Origin: Clostridia bacterium | GTDB lineage: Bacteria > Bacillota > Clostridia > Oscillospirales > Acutalibacteraceae | DNA: 43,433 bases | Assembly (NCBI GenBank): GCA_017625435.1 | Contig: JAGAKX010000007.1 | Location: 1 to 43,433, forward strand | Reading direction: 5' to 3' | Shown here: piece by piece, positions 14,962-22,933 of the stretch | Layout: every line of letters starts with the position of its first letter | Numbering within the stretch: position 1 is the first letter of the stretch | The notes under the pieces: model-generated | What the model saw: only the letters and a program-made list of their open reading frames with translations | What the model was told of the DNA's origin: nothing | The model's database searches: none | Made by a program: the position numbers and the translations under genes

Positions 14962-17900
14962 ATGTACGAAAAAGTTTCTACCAATCTTAATTTCGTTGAA
15001 CGCGAAAAAAAGGTTGAGCAGTTCTGGAAAGACAATGATATTTTCAGAAAGAGTATGGCATCCCGTGCAGACGGTGAGTCCTATGTGTTTTACGACGGAC
15101 CTCCCACAGCAAACGGCAAGCCCCATATCGGCCACGTTCTTACACGTGTTATCAAGGATATGATTCCCCGTTATCACACAATGAAGGGGAAAATGGTTCC
15201 CAGAAAAGCAGGCTGGGATACACACGGTCTTCCCGTTGAAATAGAGGTTGAAAAGCTTCTCGGTCTTGACGGCAAGGAACAGATTGAGGAATACGGTCTT
15301 GCTCCCTTTATTGACAAGTGTAAGGAAAGTGTATGGAAATATAAGGGAATGTGGGAGGATTTCTCAGGTACTGTCGGCTTCTGGGCTGATATGGACGACC
15401 CTTATGTTACCTATGACAATAATTTCATTGAATCCGAATGGTGGGCTCTTAAAACCATCTGGGAAAAAGGTCTTCTTTATAAGGGCTTCAAAATTGTTCC
15501 TTACTGTCCCCGTTGCGGAACACCTCTTTCTTCTCACGAGGTAGCACAGGGCTATAAGTGTGTAAAAGAACGCTCTGCAGTTGTACGCTTCAAGGTAAAG
15601 GGTGAGGATGCTTATTTCCTTGCATGGACTACAACTCCCTGGACACTTCCTTCAAACGTTGCACTTTGTGTAAATCCCGACAACGAATACTGCAAGGTAA
15701 AAGCCTGCGACGGCTATACCTACTATATGGCAGTCGCTCTTCTCGATAAGGTTCTCGGCGGTCTTAAAAGAGAAGAAGGAGAGAAGGCTTATGAAATTCT
15801 TGAAACCTTCCCCGGAACAGCTCTCGAAAGAAAAGAGTATGAGCCCCTCTTCGAATGCACCGGGAAATCTGTTGAAAAGCAGAAAATCAAAGGTCATTAC
15901 GTAACCTGTGACAATTACGTTACACTCTCAGACGGTACAGGTATTGTTCATATTGCTCCTGCTTTCGGTGAAGACGACGCAAATGTCGGCAGAAAGTACG
16001 GTCTTCCTTTCGTACAGTTTGTTGATTCAAAGGGCGAAATGACAGAGGAAACTCCCTATGCAGGTCTTTTTGTAAAGGATGCTGACAAGCCTATCCTCAT
16101 TGACCTTGAAAAGAACGGTCTTCTCTTTGATGCTCCCAAGTTTGAGCACGATTATCCTCATTGCTGGAGATGTGACACACCCCTTATTTATTATGCAAGA
16201 GAATCCTGGTTTATTAAAATGACAGCCGTTAAGGACGACCTTGTAAAAAATAACAACACAATCAACTGGATGCCCGAAAGCATCGGCAAGGGAAGATTCG
16301 GCAACTTCATTGAAAATGTTCAGGACTGGGGACTTTCACGTAACCGTTACTGGGGTACTCCTCTCAACATCTGGGAATGTGAATGCGGTCACAGACATTG
16401 CATCGGAAGTATTGAAGAATTAAAGTCAATGTCCGACAACTGTCCCGACAACATTGAGCTCCACCGTCCTTACATTGATGCCGTAACACTTAAATGTCCC
16501 CATTGCGGTAAGGAAATGAAGAGAGTTCCCGAGGTTATTGACTGTTGGTTTGACTCAGGCTCAATGCCCTTTGCACAGCACCATTATCCCTTTGAAAACA
16601 AGGAGCTTTTCGATGCTCAGTTCCCCGCAGACTTTATTTCAGAGGCTGTTGACCAGACAAGAGGCTGGTTCTACTCACTTCTTGCTATTTCAACCCTTAT
16701 TTTCGATAAGGCTCCCTATAAAAACGTAATCGTTCTCGGCCACGTTCAGGACGAAAACGGTCAGAAAATGTCAAAATCTAAGGGCAATGCAGTTGATCCC
16801 TTTGACGCACTCGAAACCTACGGTGCAGACGCTATCCGTTGGTATTTCTACACTAACTCCGCCCCCTGGCTTCCCAACCGTTTCTACGGCAAGGCTGTTC
16901 AGGAAGGTCAGAGAAAGTTTATGGGCACTCTCTGGAACACCTATGCATTCTTTGTACTATATGCTAATATTGATAAGTTTGATGCTACAAAGTATGAGCT
17001 TAACTATGATAAGCTTCCCGTAATGGACAAGTGGCTTCTTTCACGTCTTAATTCTACCATTAAGGAAGTTGACGACCATCTTGCAAATTACAGAATCCCC
17101 GAATCTGCAAAGGCTCTCGAGAGCTTTGTTGACGAGCTTTCCAACTGGTACGTAAGAAGAGGCAGAGAGCGTTATTGGGTACAGGGACTTCCCGAGGATA
17201 AGATAAACGCTTATATGACCCTTTATACCGCCCTTGTAACAATTGCCAAGGCTTCCGCTCCTCTTATTCCCTTTATGGCAGAGGATATTTACAGAAACCT
17301 TGTATGCTCTCTTGATAAGAATGCCCCCGAAAGCGTACATCTTTGCGACTATCCCGAGGTTAATGAAGCTTATATTGATGCAGAGCTTGAAAAGAATATG
17401 GATCAGGTTCTTAATATCGTCGTTCTCGGCCGTGCTGCACGAAACGGTGCTAACATTAAAAACCGTCAGCCCTTGAGCACGATTACTGTTGTTTCTGAAA
17501 ATAAGCTCAGCGAAATGTATGCTGCAATCATCCGTGACGAGCTCAATGTAAAGGCTGTTGATTTCGCAGACAATGCAGACGGACTTGTATCCTACTCCTT
17601 CAAGCCTCAGCTGAAGACCTTAGGACCTAAGTACGGAAAACAGTTGGGAGAAATCAGAGGACTTCTCGAAAAGCTTGACGGCTCTGCGGCCAAGAAGGAG
17701 CTTGACAGCAAGGGCTTTATTACTCTTTCAATTTCAATCGGTGATATTGAGCTTTCTGCCGACGATCTTCTTATTACTGCTACACAGATGGACGATTCCT
17801 TCTCACTTTCCGATAACGGATTTACTGTTTCTCTTGATACCAAGCTTACAGACGAGCTTATTGCTGAAGGCTATGTAAGAGAGCTTATTTCAAAGATTCA

Positions 17901-18117
17901 GACAATGAGAAAGGACTCAGATTTCAGCGTAACAGACCACATTAAGGTCGGAATTTCCGCCGGCGAAAAATTAAACGCAATAGTAAGTGCAAATGCTGCT
18001 GAAATTGCAGGTGACGTCCTTGCCGACAGCGTTTCGGTAAACGAAAACTACGCAATTTCCAAGGAATGGGATATTAACGGTGAAAAAGCCGTTATCAGCG
18101 TAGAAGTTGTTAAATAA
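14962..18117 (+). CDS. ileS: Isoleucyl-tRNA synthetase, type 2
   Basis: Charges tRNA-Ile. The class I motifs are HIGH (residues 55-58) and KMSKS (602-606). The protein has 1051 residues, the length of the eukaryote-like type 2 enzymes rather than the type 1 bacterial enzymes of about 920. The N-terminal block (NFVEREKKVEQFW) and the GSMPFAQHHYPFE and DQTRGWFYSLL regions also have the type 2 look. Cys pairs (WECECGHRHC and CPHCGK) lie in an insert before KMSKS. ATG at 14962 is preferred over 14956 because AGGAGG is then 8 nt rather than 2 nt away. Regulated by the T-box just upstream. Confidence 0.95.
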   Translation: MYEKVSTNLNFVEREKKVEQFWKDNDIFRKSMASRADGESYVFYDGPPTANGKPHIGHVLTRVIKDMIPRYHTMKGKMVPRKAGWDTHGLPVEIEVEKLLGLDGKEQIEEYGLAPFIDKCKESVWKYKGMWEDFSGTVGFWADMDDPYVTYDNNFIESEWWALKTIWEKGLLYKGFKIVPYCPRCGTPLSSHEVAQGYKCVKERSAVVRFKVKGEDAYFLAWTTTPWTLPSNVALCVNPDNEYCKVKACDGYTYYMAVALLDKVLGGLKREEGEKAYEILETFPGTALERKEYEPLFECTGKSVEKQKIKGHYVTCDNYVTLSDGTGIVHIAPAFGEDDANVGRKYGLPFVQFVDSKGEMTEETPYAGLFVKDADKPILIDLEKNGLLFDAPKFEHDYPHCWRCDTPLIYYARESWFIKMTAVKDDLVKNNNTINWMPESIGKGRFGNFIENVQDWGLSRNRYWGTPLNIWECECGHRHCIGSIEELKSMSDNCPDNIELHRPYIDAVTLKCPHCGKEMKRVPEVIDCWFDSGSMPFAQHHYPFENKELFDAQFPADFISEAVDQTRGWFYSLLAISTLIFDKAPYKNVIVLGHVQDENGQKMSKSKGNAVDPFDALETYGADAIRWYFYTNSAPWLPNRFYGKAVQEGQRKFMGTLWNTYAFFVLYANIDKFDATKYELNYDKLPVMDKWLLSRLNSTIKEVDDHLANYRIPESAKALESFVDELSNWYVRRGRERYWVQGLPEDKINAYMTLYTALVTIAKASAPLIPFMAEDIYRNLVCSLDKNAPESVHLCDYPEVNEAYIDAELEKNMDQVLNIVVLGRAARNGANIKNRQPLSTITVVSENKLSEMYAAIIRDELNVKAVDFADNADGLVSYSFKPQLKTLGPKYGKQLGEIRGLLEKLDGSAAKKELDSKGFITLSISIGDIELSADDLLITATQMDDSFSLSDNGFTVSLDTKLTDELIAEGYVRELISKIQTMRKDSDFSVTDHIKVGISAGEKLNAIVSANAAEIAGDVLADSVSVNENYAISKEWDINGEKAVISVEVVK

Positions 18118-18123
18118 TATTAA

Positions 18124-18148
18124 TCGGGACTGTTTTTCGCAGTCCCGA
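18124..18148 (+). terminator. Hairpin between ileS and the tautomerase gene
   Basis: A perfect 9-bp GC-rich stem (18124-18132 with 18140-18148) follows the ileS stop by 6 nt. It lacks a T-tract (AATTCTTAAAGG follows), so it may be a partial terminator or an mRNA 3'-end stabiliser, with some transcription entering the next gene. Confidence 0.45.
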
Positions 18149-18170
18149 AATTCTTAAAGGAGAGAACATT

Positions 18171-18515
18171 ATGCCCTTTATTGACGTAAAGCTTACAAAG
18201 AAAATCAGCGATTCACAGGCAGTTGCATTAAAAACAGAGCTGGGAAAAATGATTGAAGCATTTCCCGGAAAGAACGAAAGCTGGCTTATGTGTAATATTG
18301 AATCCCACAAAAATATCTGGTTCAAAGGTGACAATTCATCGGACTGCGCCTTTGTTGAGGTAAAGCTCTACGGTGCTGTCAATTCCGACGGTGCTGAAAA
18401 ATTTACAGGTCTACTGTGTGATTACCTTGAAAACACACTTACAATTCCTTCATCCCGTACCTATATCCGCTATGAGGGCGGTACTGACTGGGGATGGAAC
18501 GGTTCAAATTTCTGA
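18171..18515 (+). CDS. MIF/phenylpyruvate tautomerase family protein
   Basis: A 114-residue protein of the macrophage migration inhibitory factor family. After Met removal it begins with Pro, the catalytic base of tautomerases (MPFIDVKLT). The conserved PGKNESWLM segment and the C-terminal W-G-W-N-G-x-N-F end are visible. Members form trimers and tautomerise phenylpyruvate-like enols in vitro; the physiological role in Clostridia is unknown. AAAGGAGAG precedes the ATG. It could be read from the ileS transcript through the hairpin at 18124. Confidence 0.85.
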   Translation: MPFIDVKLTKKISDSQAVALKTELGKMIEAFPGKNESWLMCNIESHKNIWFKGDNSSDCAFVEVKLYGAVNSDGAEKFTGLLCDYLENTLTIPSSRTYIRYEGGTDWGWNGSNF

Positions 18516-18553
18516 TAAAAAAAAGAGGTCTGCTTACGTGAATAAGCAGACCT
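18516..18553 (-). terminator. Terminator of mgtE
   Basis: A perfect 11-bp stem on the minus strand (18553-18543 with 18536-18526), 6-nt loop, then CTTTTTTTTA. The same hairpin lies right after the plus-strand tautomerase gene but has no good T-tract in that direction. Confidence 0.85.
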
Positions 18554-18558
18554 TAAAC

Positions 18559-19953
18559 TTATATGTTAAGAATAACTGTTGCAAAATAGAAATAAACGAG
18601 AAGTGACACCGTATCAATAAGGGTTGTAATCAAGGGACTTGCCATTACTGCAGGGTCAAGACCTATCTTTTTTGCAAGAAGAGGAAGCGCGCATCCGATA
18701 ATTTTAGCGGAAACTATTGTTGCAAAGAGAGTAATACCGACTACCAAAGCAACAAATATTGTAACCTCGGGATTTTTCATAAGAAAATTATCAACGAGCA
18801 TTACCTTTCCCACGGCTGCAACGCCGAGCACAATACCGCAGAGAAGTGAAACTCTGCATTCCTTCCACAAAACTCTGAAAAAGTCTCTGAATTCAACCTG
18901 TCCCAGGGAAATTCCGCGGATAACCGTAACGGATGCCTGACTGCCTGCATTACCGCCGGTACCCATAAGCATAGGTATAAATGCTGTAAGAATGGGCAGT
19001 ACTGCAAGTGCACTTTCAAATTTGGATATTATCATTCCCGTAAAGGTAGCGGAAATCATAAGAATCATAAGCCAGGGAATTCGGGAAGCCCAAAGCTTAA
19101 AGACAGAAGTTTTGAGATACTCTGTGTCATTAGGCGTAATAGCAGAAATCTTGGAGAAGTCTTCTTCGGTTTCTTCCTGCATAACATCAATAGCATCGTC
19201 AACGGTAATGATACCGACGAGACGGTCCTCGTTATCAACAACGGGAAGAGCAAGAAAGTCATATTTACCGAACATCAGGGCAATGCTTTCTGTATCGGCA
19301 AGAGTATTAACCGAAATGACATTATCCTCCATTATATCGGCAATAATCTCATTTCTTTCGGAAAGAAGAAGGTCCTTAGCAGTAACAATTCCTATAAGAT
19401 GATTCTTGTCATCTGTAACGTAACAGGTATAAATAGTTTCCTTGTTAACGCCGACACTTCTTATGAATTCAAGGGATTCTTCAACAGTATAAGACTTTCT
19501 GAGCCTTACAAACTCAGTTGTCATAATACTGCCTGCGCTGTCCTCGGGGTATTTCAGCAGTTCATTAACCGCTTTTCTCACATCGGGAGAAGCAACCTTC
19601 AGAATACGCTTGACTACCGTAGCCGGCATTTCCTCGATAATATCAGCAGTATCATCGTAATAAAGCTCGTCAAGCACGTCCTTCAGCTGAGAGTCGCTGA
19701 AGATATTAATTAAATATTCCTGCTTGTCGCTGTCCATTTCAACAAAAACCTCAGCAGCAAGCTCTTTCGGTAAAAGTCTGTAAATGAGCACAGATTTTTC
19801 ATCTGAAAGCTCATCAATAACGTCATTGATATCAGCAGGATTCTGTTCCTCGAGAAGAGAGCGAAGCTCGGAAAACTTTTTTTCTTCGAGAAGCTCCAAA
19901 GCCTTCTCAATAAGCTTGATATCAACAATTTCAATATCAATTATTTCGTCCAT
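18559..19953 (-). CDS. mgtE: MgtE magnesium transporter
   Basis: A 464-residue Mg2+ channel/transporter. It has an acidic helical N domain (about 10-130) and two CBS domains (about 140-260) that sense cytosolic Mg2+. Five membrane helices follow from about 290, including PMLMGTGGNAGSQAS, the pore-lining block. Length and order are standard. AAGGAGG precedes the ATG. The gene has a 197-nt leader downstream of a tRNA-Ser terminator, with unusual base-pairing potential (see 19954-20150), and is closed by a strong terminator. Confidence 0.95.
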   Translation of the reverse strand: MDEIIDIEIVDIKLIEKALELLEEKKFSELRSLLEEQNPADINDVIDELSDEKSVLIYRLLPKELAAEVFVEMDSDKQEYLINIFSDSQLKDVLDELYYDDTADIIEEMPATVVKRILKVASPDVRKAVNELLKYPEDSAGSIMTTEFVRLRKSYTVEESLEFIRSVGVNKETIYTCYVTDDKNHLIGIVTAKDLLLSERNEIIADIMEDNVISVNTLADTESIALMFGKYDFLALPVVDNEDRLVGIITVDDAIDVMQEETEEDFSKISAITPNDTEYLKTSVFKLWASRIPWLMILMISATFTGMIISKFESALAVLPILTAFIPMLMGTGGNAGSQASVTVIRGISLGQVEFRDFFRVLWKECRVSLLCGIVLGVAAVGKVMLVDNFLMKNPEVTIFVALVVGITLFATIVSAKIIGCALPLLAKKIGLDPAVMASPLITTLIDTVSLLVYFYFATVILNI

Positions 19954-20150
19954 CTGTATTCCTCCTTAAAAATTTTGGCAAAAAGCCGATTACAGGAGCA
20001 ACACAAAAACAAACGGGGAAGTAAGATAAAACTTAATTGCCCATCGGTGAGTTTAAGAAAATAAATTCATCGTAACAAAAGCACGTACTTCGGCCGCCCG
20101 CATTCGTGCTACTATCGCCTGTATCCATAAACTCACTTCCTTTTTTTGAA
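19954..20150 (-). promoter_or_regulatory. Structured leader of mgtE, possible new regulatory RNA
   Basis: This 197-nt stretch has no recognised riboswitch. In the minus-strand RNA the segment GGAAGTGAGTTT (20140-20129) can pair perfectly with AAACTCAC (20054-20047), closing an 80-nt domain with an inner GCACG/CGTGC helix. Alternatively it pairs over 9 bp with CTTACTTCC (20025-20017). The two pairings exclude each other, as in riboswitches. I see no M-box consensus and no clear terminator before the mgtE Shine-Dalgarno. A 31-codon ORF lies inside (20033-20128). I found no convincing promoter within it. Confidence 0.4.
20033..20128 (-). CDS. Possible 31-residue leader peptide before mgtE
   Basis: ATG at 20128 follows AGGAAGTGAG by 4 nt and reads 31 codons to TAA, rich in Ser, Gly and Cys (STCFCYDEF in the middle). 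The Shine-Dalgarno is part of the leader helix, so its translation and the leader fold would affect each other. Coding status is uncertain because the signal may simply be RNA structure. Confidence 0.25.
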   Translation of the reverse strand: MDTGDSSTNAGGRSTCFCYDEFIFLNSPMGN

Positions 20151-20186
20151 TTAAAAATAAAATCCCGTCATAAATAACGGGATTTT
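20151..20186 (-). terminator. Terminator after tRNA-Ser(CGA)
   Basis: A 9-bp stem (20185-20177 with 20168-20160), 8-nt loop, and TTATTTTTAA on the minus strand. The hairpin also has a T-tract on the plus strand. Confidence 0.75.
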
Positions 20187-20188
20187 TA

Positions 20189-20276
20189 TGGCGGAGAGTC
20201 AGGGATTCGAACCCTGGGTGAGTTTCCCCACACAGCATTTCGAGTGCTGCACCTTCGACCACTCGGACAACTCTCC
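20189..20276 (-). tRNA. tRNA-Ser, anticodon CGA
   Basis: 88 nt with encoded CCA. The 7-bp acceptor stem (GGAGAGT/ACTCTCC), anticodon stem CAGCA/TGCTG around loop CTCGAAA (anticodon CGA, codon UCG), long class II variable arm and T-arm GGGTTCGAATCCC are all visible. Confidence 0.96.
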
Positions 20277-20298
20277 ACTTATCTCTTACGACTTTGTT

Positions 20299-20327
20299 AT
20301 TTTAGCAAAAATATAAAACAATGTCAA
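20299..20327 (-). promoter_or_regulatory. Sigma-A promoter of tRNA-Ser(CGA)
   Basis: Consensus TTGACA (20327-20322), 17-bp spacer and TAAAAT (20304-20299) on the minus strand, 22 bp before the tRNA 5' end. Confidence 0.8.
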
Positions 20328-20371
20328 GAAATATATAAATATTCAGAATAATTATTATAATAATTTTAATG

Positions 20372-20399
20372 TTGAAATAATCGGTTTATGTAGTATAAT
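20372..20399 (+). promoter_or_regulatory. Sigma-A promoter of the LOR/SDH-domain gene
   Basis: TTGAAA (20372-20377), 16-bp spacer and TATAAT (20394-20399), 28 bp before the ATG. Confidence 0.65.
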
Positions 20400-20427
20400 A
20401 TATAAAAATGCTAACGGAGTGTATATT

Positions 20428-21525
20428 ATGTCATTTTCAATGCCCAGATATATTGAGCCTGATTTTTCTCAGGAAAAATTCATTAATTCACCGGACTGTT
20501 CTGTAGCCATAGCCGATGCAGACGGTGTTGCTCCCGAAAACTTTCACAGCACCTCAATGTTTCCCGAGTATTTCAAAGTAGAAGGGAAGTGGCTTCTTGC
20601 CAAAGAAAGCCGTATGGACTCCTGTGTTGTTATTGCTCCCGACGGTGAATTAAAGGTTGTTGAAGCACGTAACCTCAGAAAAGGTGATAAAGTAATCCTC
20701 GGCAGAACAGAAAACTGTGAAGAGGGAATTTTCCTTTACGCTAACGGCTTTGTTACCGAAGATGAAACAATGCACGACCAATTTACATTCCGTCAGGGCA
20801 GAAGCCGTGAAACCTCATATTCAAGAGATTATGACAATCTCTTTGATCTTCTGAAATACGAAAAGGAGCACGGAAATATAATCTGGGTAATGGGACCTGC
20901 ATTCTCATTCGATGCAGATGCAAGAAAAGCAATGTCTCTTCTCATTGATAACGGCTATGCACACGGTGTTCTTGCAGGAAATGCTCTTGCAACCCACGAC
21001 CTTGAGGGTGCATTGCTTCACACCGCCCTCGGTCAGGATATTTACACTCAGAAATGTCAGCCTAACGGTCATTATAACCACCTTGATATATGCAACAAGG
21101 TAAGAAGAAGCGGCTCAATAGCTCAGTTTATCAAGGACTATAACCTTGATGACGGCATAATGTGCAGCTGTGTAAAAAACAATGTTCCCTTTGTTCTTGC
21201 AGGCTCAATCCGTGATGACGGCCCTCTTCCCGAGGTTATCGGTGACGTGTATAAGGCAGCCGACGAAATGCGAAAGCTTGTAAAAAAATCTACAACAGTA
21301 ATATGTATGGCAACAATGCTTCATACAATTGCTACGGGCAATATGACTCCCTCCTTCAGAGTGACAGAAGACGGCACCGTCCGCCCCGTGTATATCTACA
21401 CCGTCGATATAGATGAATTCGTTGTAAATAAGCTCCTCGACCGCGGAAGCCTCAGCGCAACAACGGTCGTTGCAAACGTCCAGGATTTCATCACTCTCGT
21501 TGCAAAAGGATTAAAGCTTATGTAA
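20428..21525 (+). CDS. LOR/SDH-domain protein, TIGR00300-like
   Basis: A 365-residue protein that I place with moderate confidence in the TIGR00300/LOR-SDH family. This is related to the C-terminal domain of cyanobacterial AgrE and to an archaeal ornithine cyclodeaminase. The N-terminal block STSMFPEYFKVEGKWLLAKE and the VEARNLRKGDKVILGR segment match my memory of that family. The middle has a nucleotide-binding-like stretch around GNALATHDLEGALLHTALG. A role in arginine/ornithine metabolism is possible, but no neighbouring gene supports it. The ATG at 20428 fits the GGAG 8 nt upstream; the GTG at 20419 overlaps that Shine-Dalgarno. It has its own promoter and terminator. Confidence 0.65.
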   Translation: MSFSMPRYIEPDFSQEKFINSPDCSVAIADADGVAPENFHSTSMFPEYFKVEGKWLLAKESRMDSCVVIAPDGELKVVEARNLRKGDKVILGRTENCEEGIFLYANGFVTEDETMHDQFTFRQGRSRETSYSRDYDNLFDLLKYEKEHGNIIWVMGPAFSFDADARKAMSLLIDNGYAHGVLAGNALATHDLEGALLHTALGQDIYTQKCQPNGHYNHLDICNKVRRSGSIAQFIKDYNLDDGIMCSCVKNNVPFVLAGSIRDDGPLPEVIGDVYKAADEMRKLVKKSTTVICMATMLHTIATGNMTPSFRVTEDGTVRPVYIYTVDIDEFVVNKLLDRGSLSATTVVANVQDFITLVAKGLKLM

Positions 21526-21532
21526 AATTAAT

Positions 21533-21561
21533 GGCTGTACGCATTGTACAGCCTTTTATAA
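21533..21561 (+). terminator. Terminator of the LOR/SDH-domain gene
   Basis: An 8-bp perfect stem (21533-21540 with 21546-21553), 5-nt loop and TTTTATAATTATT. Confidence 0.8.
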
Positions 21562-22026
21562 TTATTGTAAGTATTTTTTGAAAATTTCTTCCGTTTCGGG
21601 AAGATATATAATTTTGAACAGGTAATTTTTGTGGTTTCTGAAAACAATGTATGGAATCATCGGCATTCTGACACCTTTCACTCTGAATGAAGACCCGGGG
21701 TAGATTTCGGCAGATGTAATATCAGAAAAAGAAATATGCTTTTCCTTTTTTATGCCCCAATAATAATCTGCAACAAAAATTTCGTTTTCTCTTATTTCTA
21801 TATAAGCTTTTTCAAAATCTTTTATCTGAATTAAAACTATTGCTGTCAGCAAAAGAGGAAAAAGTATAAGCAATATCCCGCTAATAAAACTTTATGCATA
21901 ACAAAAACAAGCAAAAGCCACCAAGCCGAAAATAATATATATTAGAATTGCACATATTAAAAACATCACTTTTATGAAGTTACTGTTTTCGGTTCTTGGC
22001 GTACGGTCATGTGTGTTTAATTTCAT
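21562..22026 (-). pseudogene. Membrane protein with PH-like domain, split by an in-frame TAA
   Basis: An ATG at 22026, 5 nt behind GGCGGTGA, opens a frame with one membrane helix (residues about 18-43) that stops at codon 45 (TAA at 21894-21892). The same frame continues without shift through a second membrane helix and a beta-rich domain resembling small bacterial PH-like domains, ending at 21562. The full reading is 155 codons with one stop. The two halves make one typical two-helix plus PH-like protein. So this is either a gene broken by a single nonsense mutation or a sequencing error. The lower part could restart weakly at a TTG (21873). Confidence 0.6.
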
Positions 22027-22046
22027 ATTTTCACCGCCTTTAATTA

Positions 22047-22075
22047 ATTATATCATATTTCATTTCAAAAGTAAA
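22047..22075 (-). promoter_or_regulatory. Promoter of the split membrane protein gene
   Basis: TTTACT (22075-22070), 17-bp spacer and TATAAT (22052-22047) on the minus strand, just before the Shine-Dalgarno. Confidence 0.45.
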
Positions 22076-22082
22076 TCTTGCG

Positions 22083-22111
22083 GTATATTTCTTCCACAAT
22101 TACAGATAATA
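22083..22111 (+). promoter_or_regulatory. Candidate sigma-G/F promoter of spoVT
   Basis: GTATA (22083-22087) fits the forespore -35 GHATR, and GATAATA (22105-22111) differs by one base from CATAMTA, with a 17-bp spacer. In Bacillus spoVT is transcribed by sigma-G, so context agrees. Confidence 0.4.
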
Positions 22112-22144
22112 ACATCACAATTTGTAATTTAAGGAGAAAGATAT

Positions 22145-22687
22145 ATGAAAGCAACAGGAATTGTGAGAAGGATTGACGACCTCGGAAGGGTAGTTATTCC
22201 TAAGGAAATAAGAAGAACAATGCGAATCCGCGAAGGTGATCCGCTGGAAATTTATACGGATATTGACGGTGAGGTTATTTTCAAGAAATATTCACCTATG
22301 GGTGAATTACAGGAATTCACAGCTCAGTACTGTGAGGTGCTTCATAAGGCAATGGGAATGCCCGTTCTTATTACAGACCGTGACCACGTTGTATGCTGTA
22401 CCGGTATTCCTAAAAAAGAGGCACTTGAAAAGAGAATTTCATCGGCTCTCGAAAAGGTTATGGAAAACAGAAGCTCTTTTATAGCTTCCGCTATGGACAG
22501 AGCGGCTCTTACACCCATTGAAGGACTTGACAAAAATGCCTGCATAGCAGTACCCATTCTCGGGAACGGTGATGTTTCGGGCTGTGTAATTGCACTTTTC
22601 AATGAAAAGAATGAATATCCCTCCCAGGCTGAAATTAAACTTGCAGAAGTAGCGGCTCAGTTTTTAGGAAAGCAAACAGAGGAATAA
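22145..22687 (+). CDS. spoVT: SpoVT, AbrB-family sporulation regulator with GAF domain
   Basis: A 180-residue DNA-binding regulator of late forespore genes. The N-terminal AbrB swapped-hairpin domain (GIVRRIDDLGRVVIPKEIRR, about residues 5-24) is followed by a GAF-like domain (about 55-175) that is a feature of SpoVT. Length matches the family (178). AAGGAG lies before the ATG. It stands alone between divergent and riboswitch-controlled neighbours. Confidence 0.95.
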   Translation: MKATGIVRRIDDLGRVVIPKEIRRTMRIREGDPLEIYTDIDGEVIFKKYSPMGELQEFTAQYCEVLHKAMGMPVLITDRDHVVCCTGIPKKEALEKRISSALEKVMENRSSFIASAMDRAALTPIEGLDKNACIAVPILGNGDVSGCVIALFNEKNEYPSQAEIKLAEVAAQFLGKQTEE

Positions 22688-22693
22688 AATCAC

Positions 22694-22722
22694 TTGACAA
22701 CTTTTTCCTATTCTGTTATTAT
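22694..22722 (+). promoter_or_regulatory. Sigma-A promoter of the riboswitch-ATPase transcript
   Basis: Consensus TTGACA (22694-22699), 17-bp spacer and TATTAT (22717-22722). It begins 7 bp after the spoVT stop. Confidence 0.8.
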
Positions 22723-22735
22723 TAATTAAAACAGA

Positions 22736-22835
22736 GCTTGAGGGAGTAGTTTACACCGTTAAACGGCGTGATATGTCAACATGCATGACTGTTTTCAGTC
22801 TGGCATATCTTAAATAACGAGACTCACAGACAGTT
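22736..22835 (+). ncRNA. yybP-ykoY (Mn2+) riboswitch aptamer
   Basis: The aptamer shows the two conserved internal-loop strands of this class: GAGGGAGTAG (22740-22749) on the 5' side and ACGAGACTCA (22818-22827) on the 3' side. They enclose two hairpins (CCGTTAAACGG and the long ATATG...CATAT arm). The class binds Mn2+ and turns on Mn exporters and P-type ATPases. Downstream pairing (CACAG/CTGTG with flanking GAG/CTC) could sequester the 3' aptamer strand as the alternative fold. Confidence 0.82.
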
Positions 22836-22861
22836 TACACTGTGCTGAGCCTCATTTTCGG

Positions 22862-22899
22862 GACTTTGGTACAGAAAAGGTACTGAGGTCTTTTTTCTT
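22862..22899 (+). terminator. Expression-platform terminator of the Mn2+ riboswitch
   Basis: An 11-bp stem with several wobble pairs (22862-22872 with 22880-22890), 7-nt loop and TTTTTTCTT, between aptamer and ATPase start. Confidence 0.8.
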
Positions 22900-22933
22900 G
22901 CTCTGAAAAAAAATTATAAAGGAGTTACCCCCA

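Noticed and set aside
20047..20054. AAACTCACC shared by the mgtE leader and the tRNA-Ser variable arm
   Set aside because: Nine shared bases can occur by chance, and the variable arm is not free to act in trans; no further support.
19954..20150. M-box or yybP-ykoY riboswitch before mgtE
   Set aside because: I looked for the conserved loops of both classes and found neither; only the alternative helices described in the findings remain.
20053..20262. A 69-codon minus-strand open frame over tRNA-Ser(CGA) and the mgtE leader
   Set aside because: Most of it is the tRNA and its terminator. The only leader ORF with a Shine-Dalgarno is in another frame (20033-20128).
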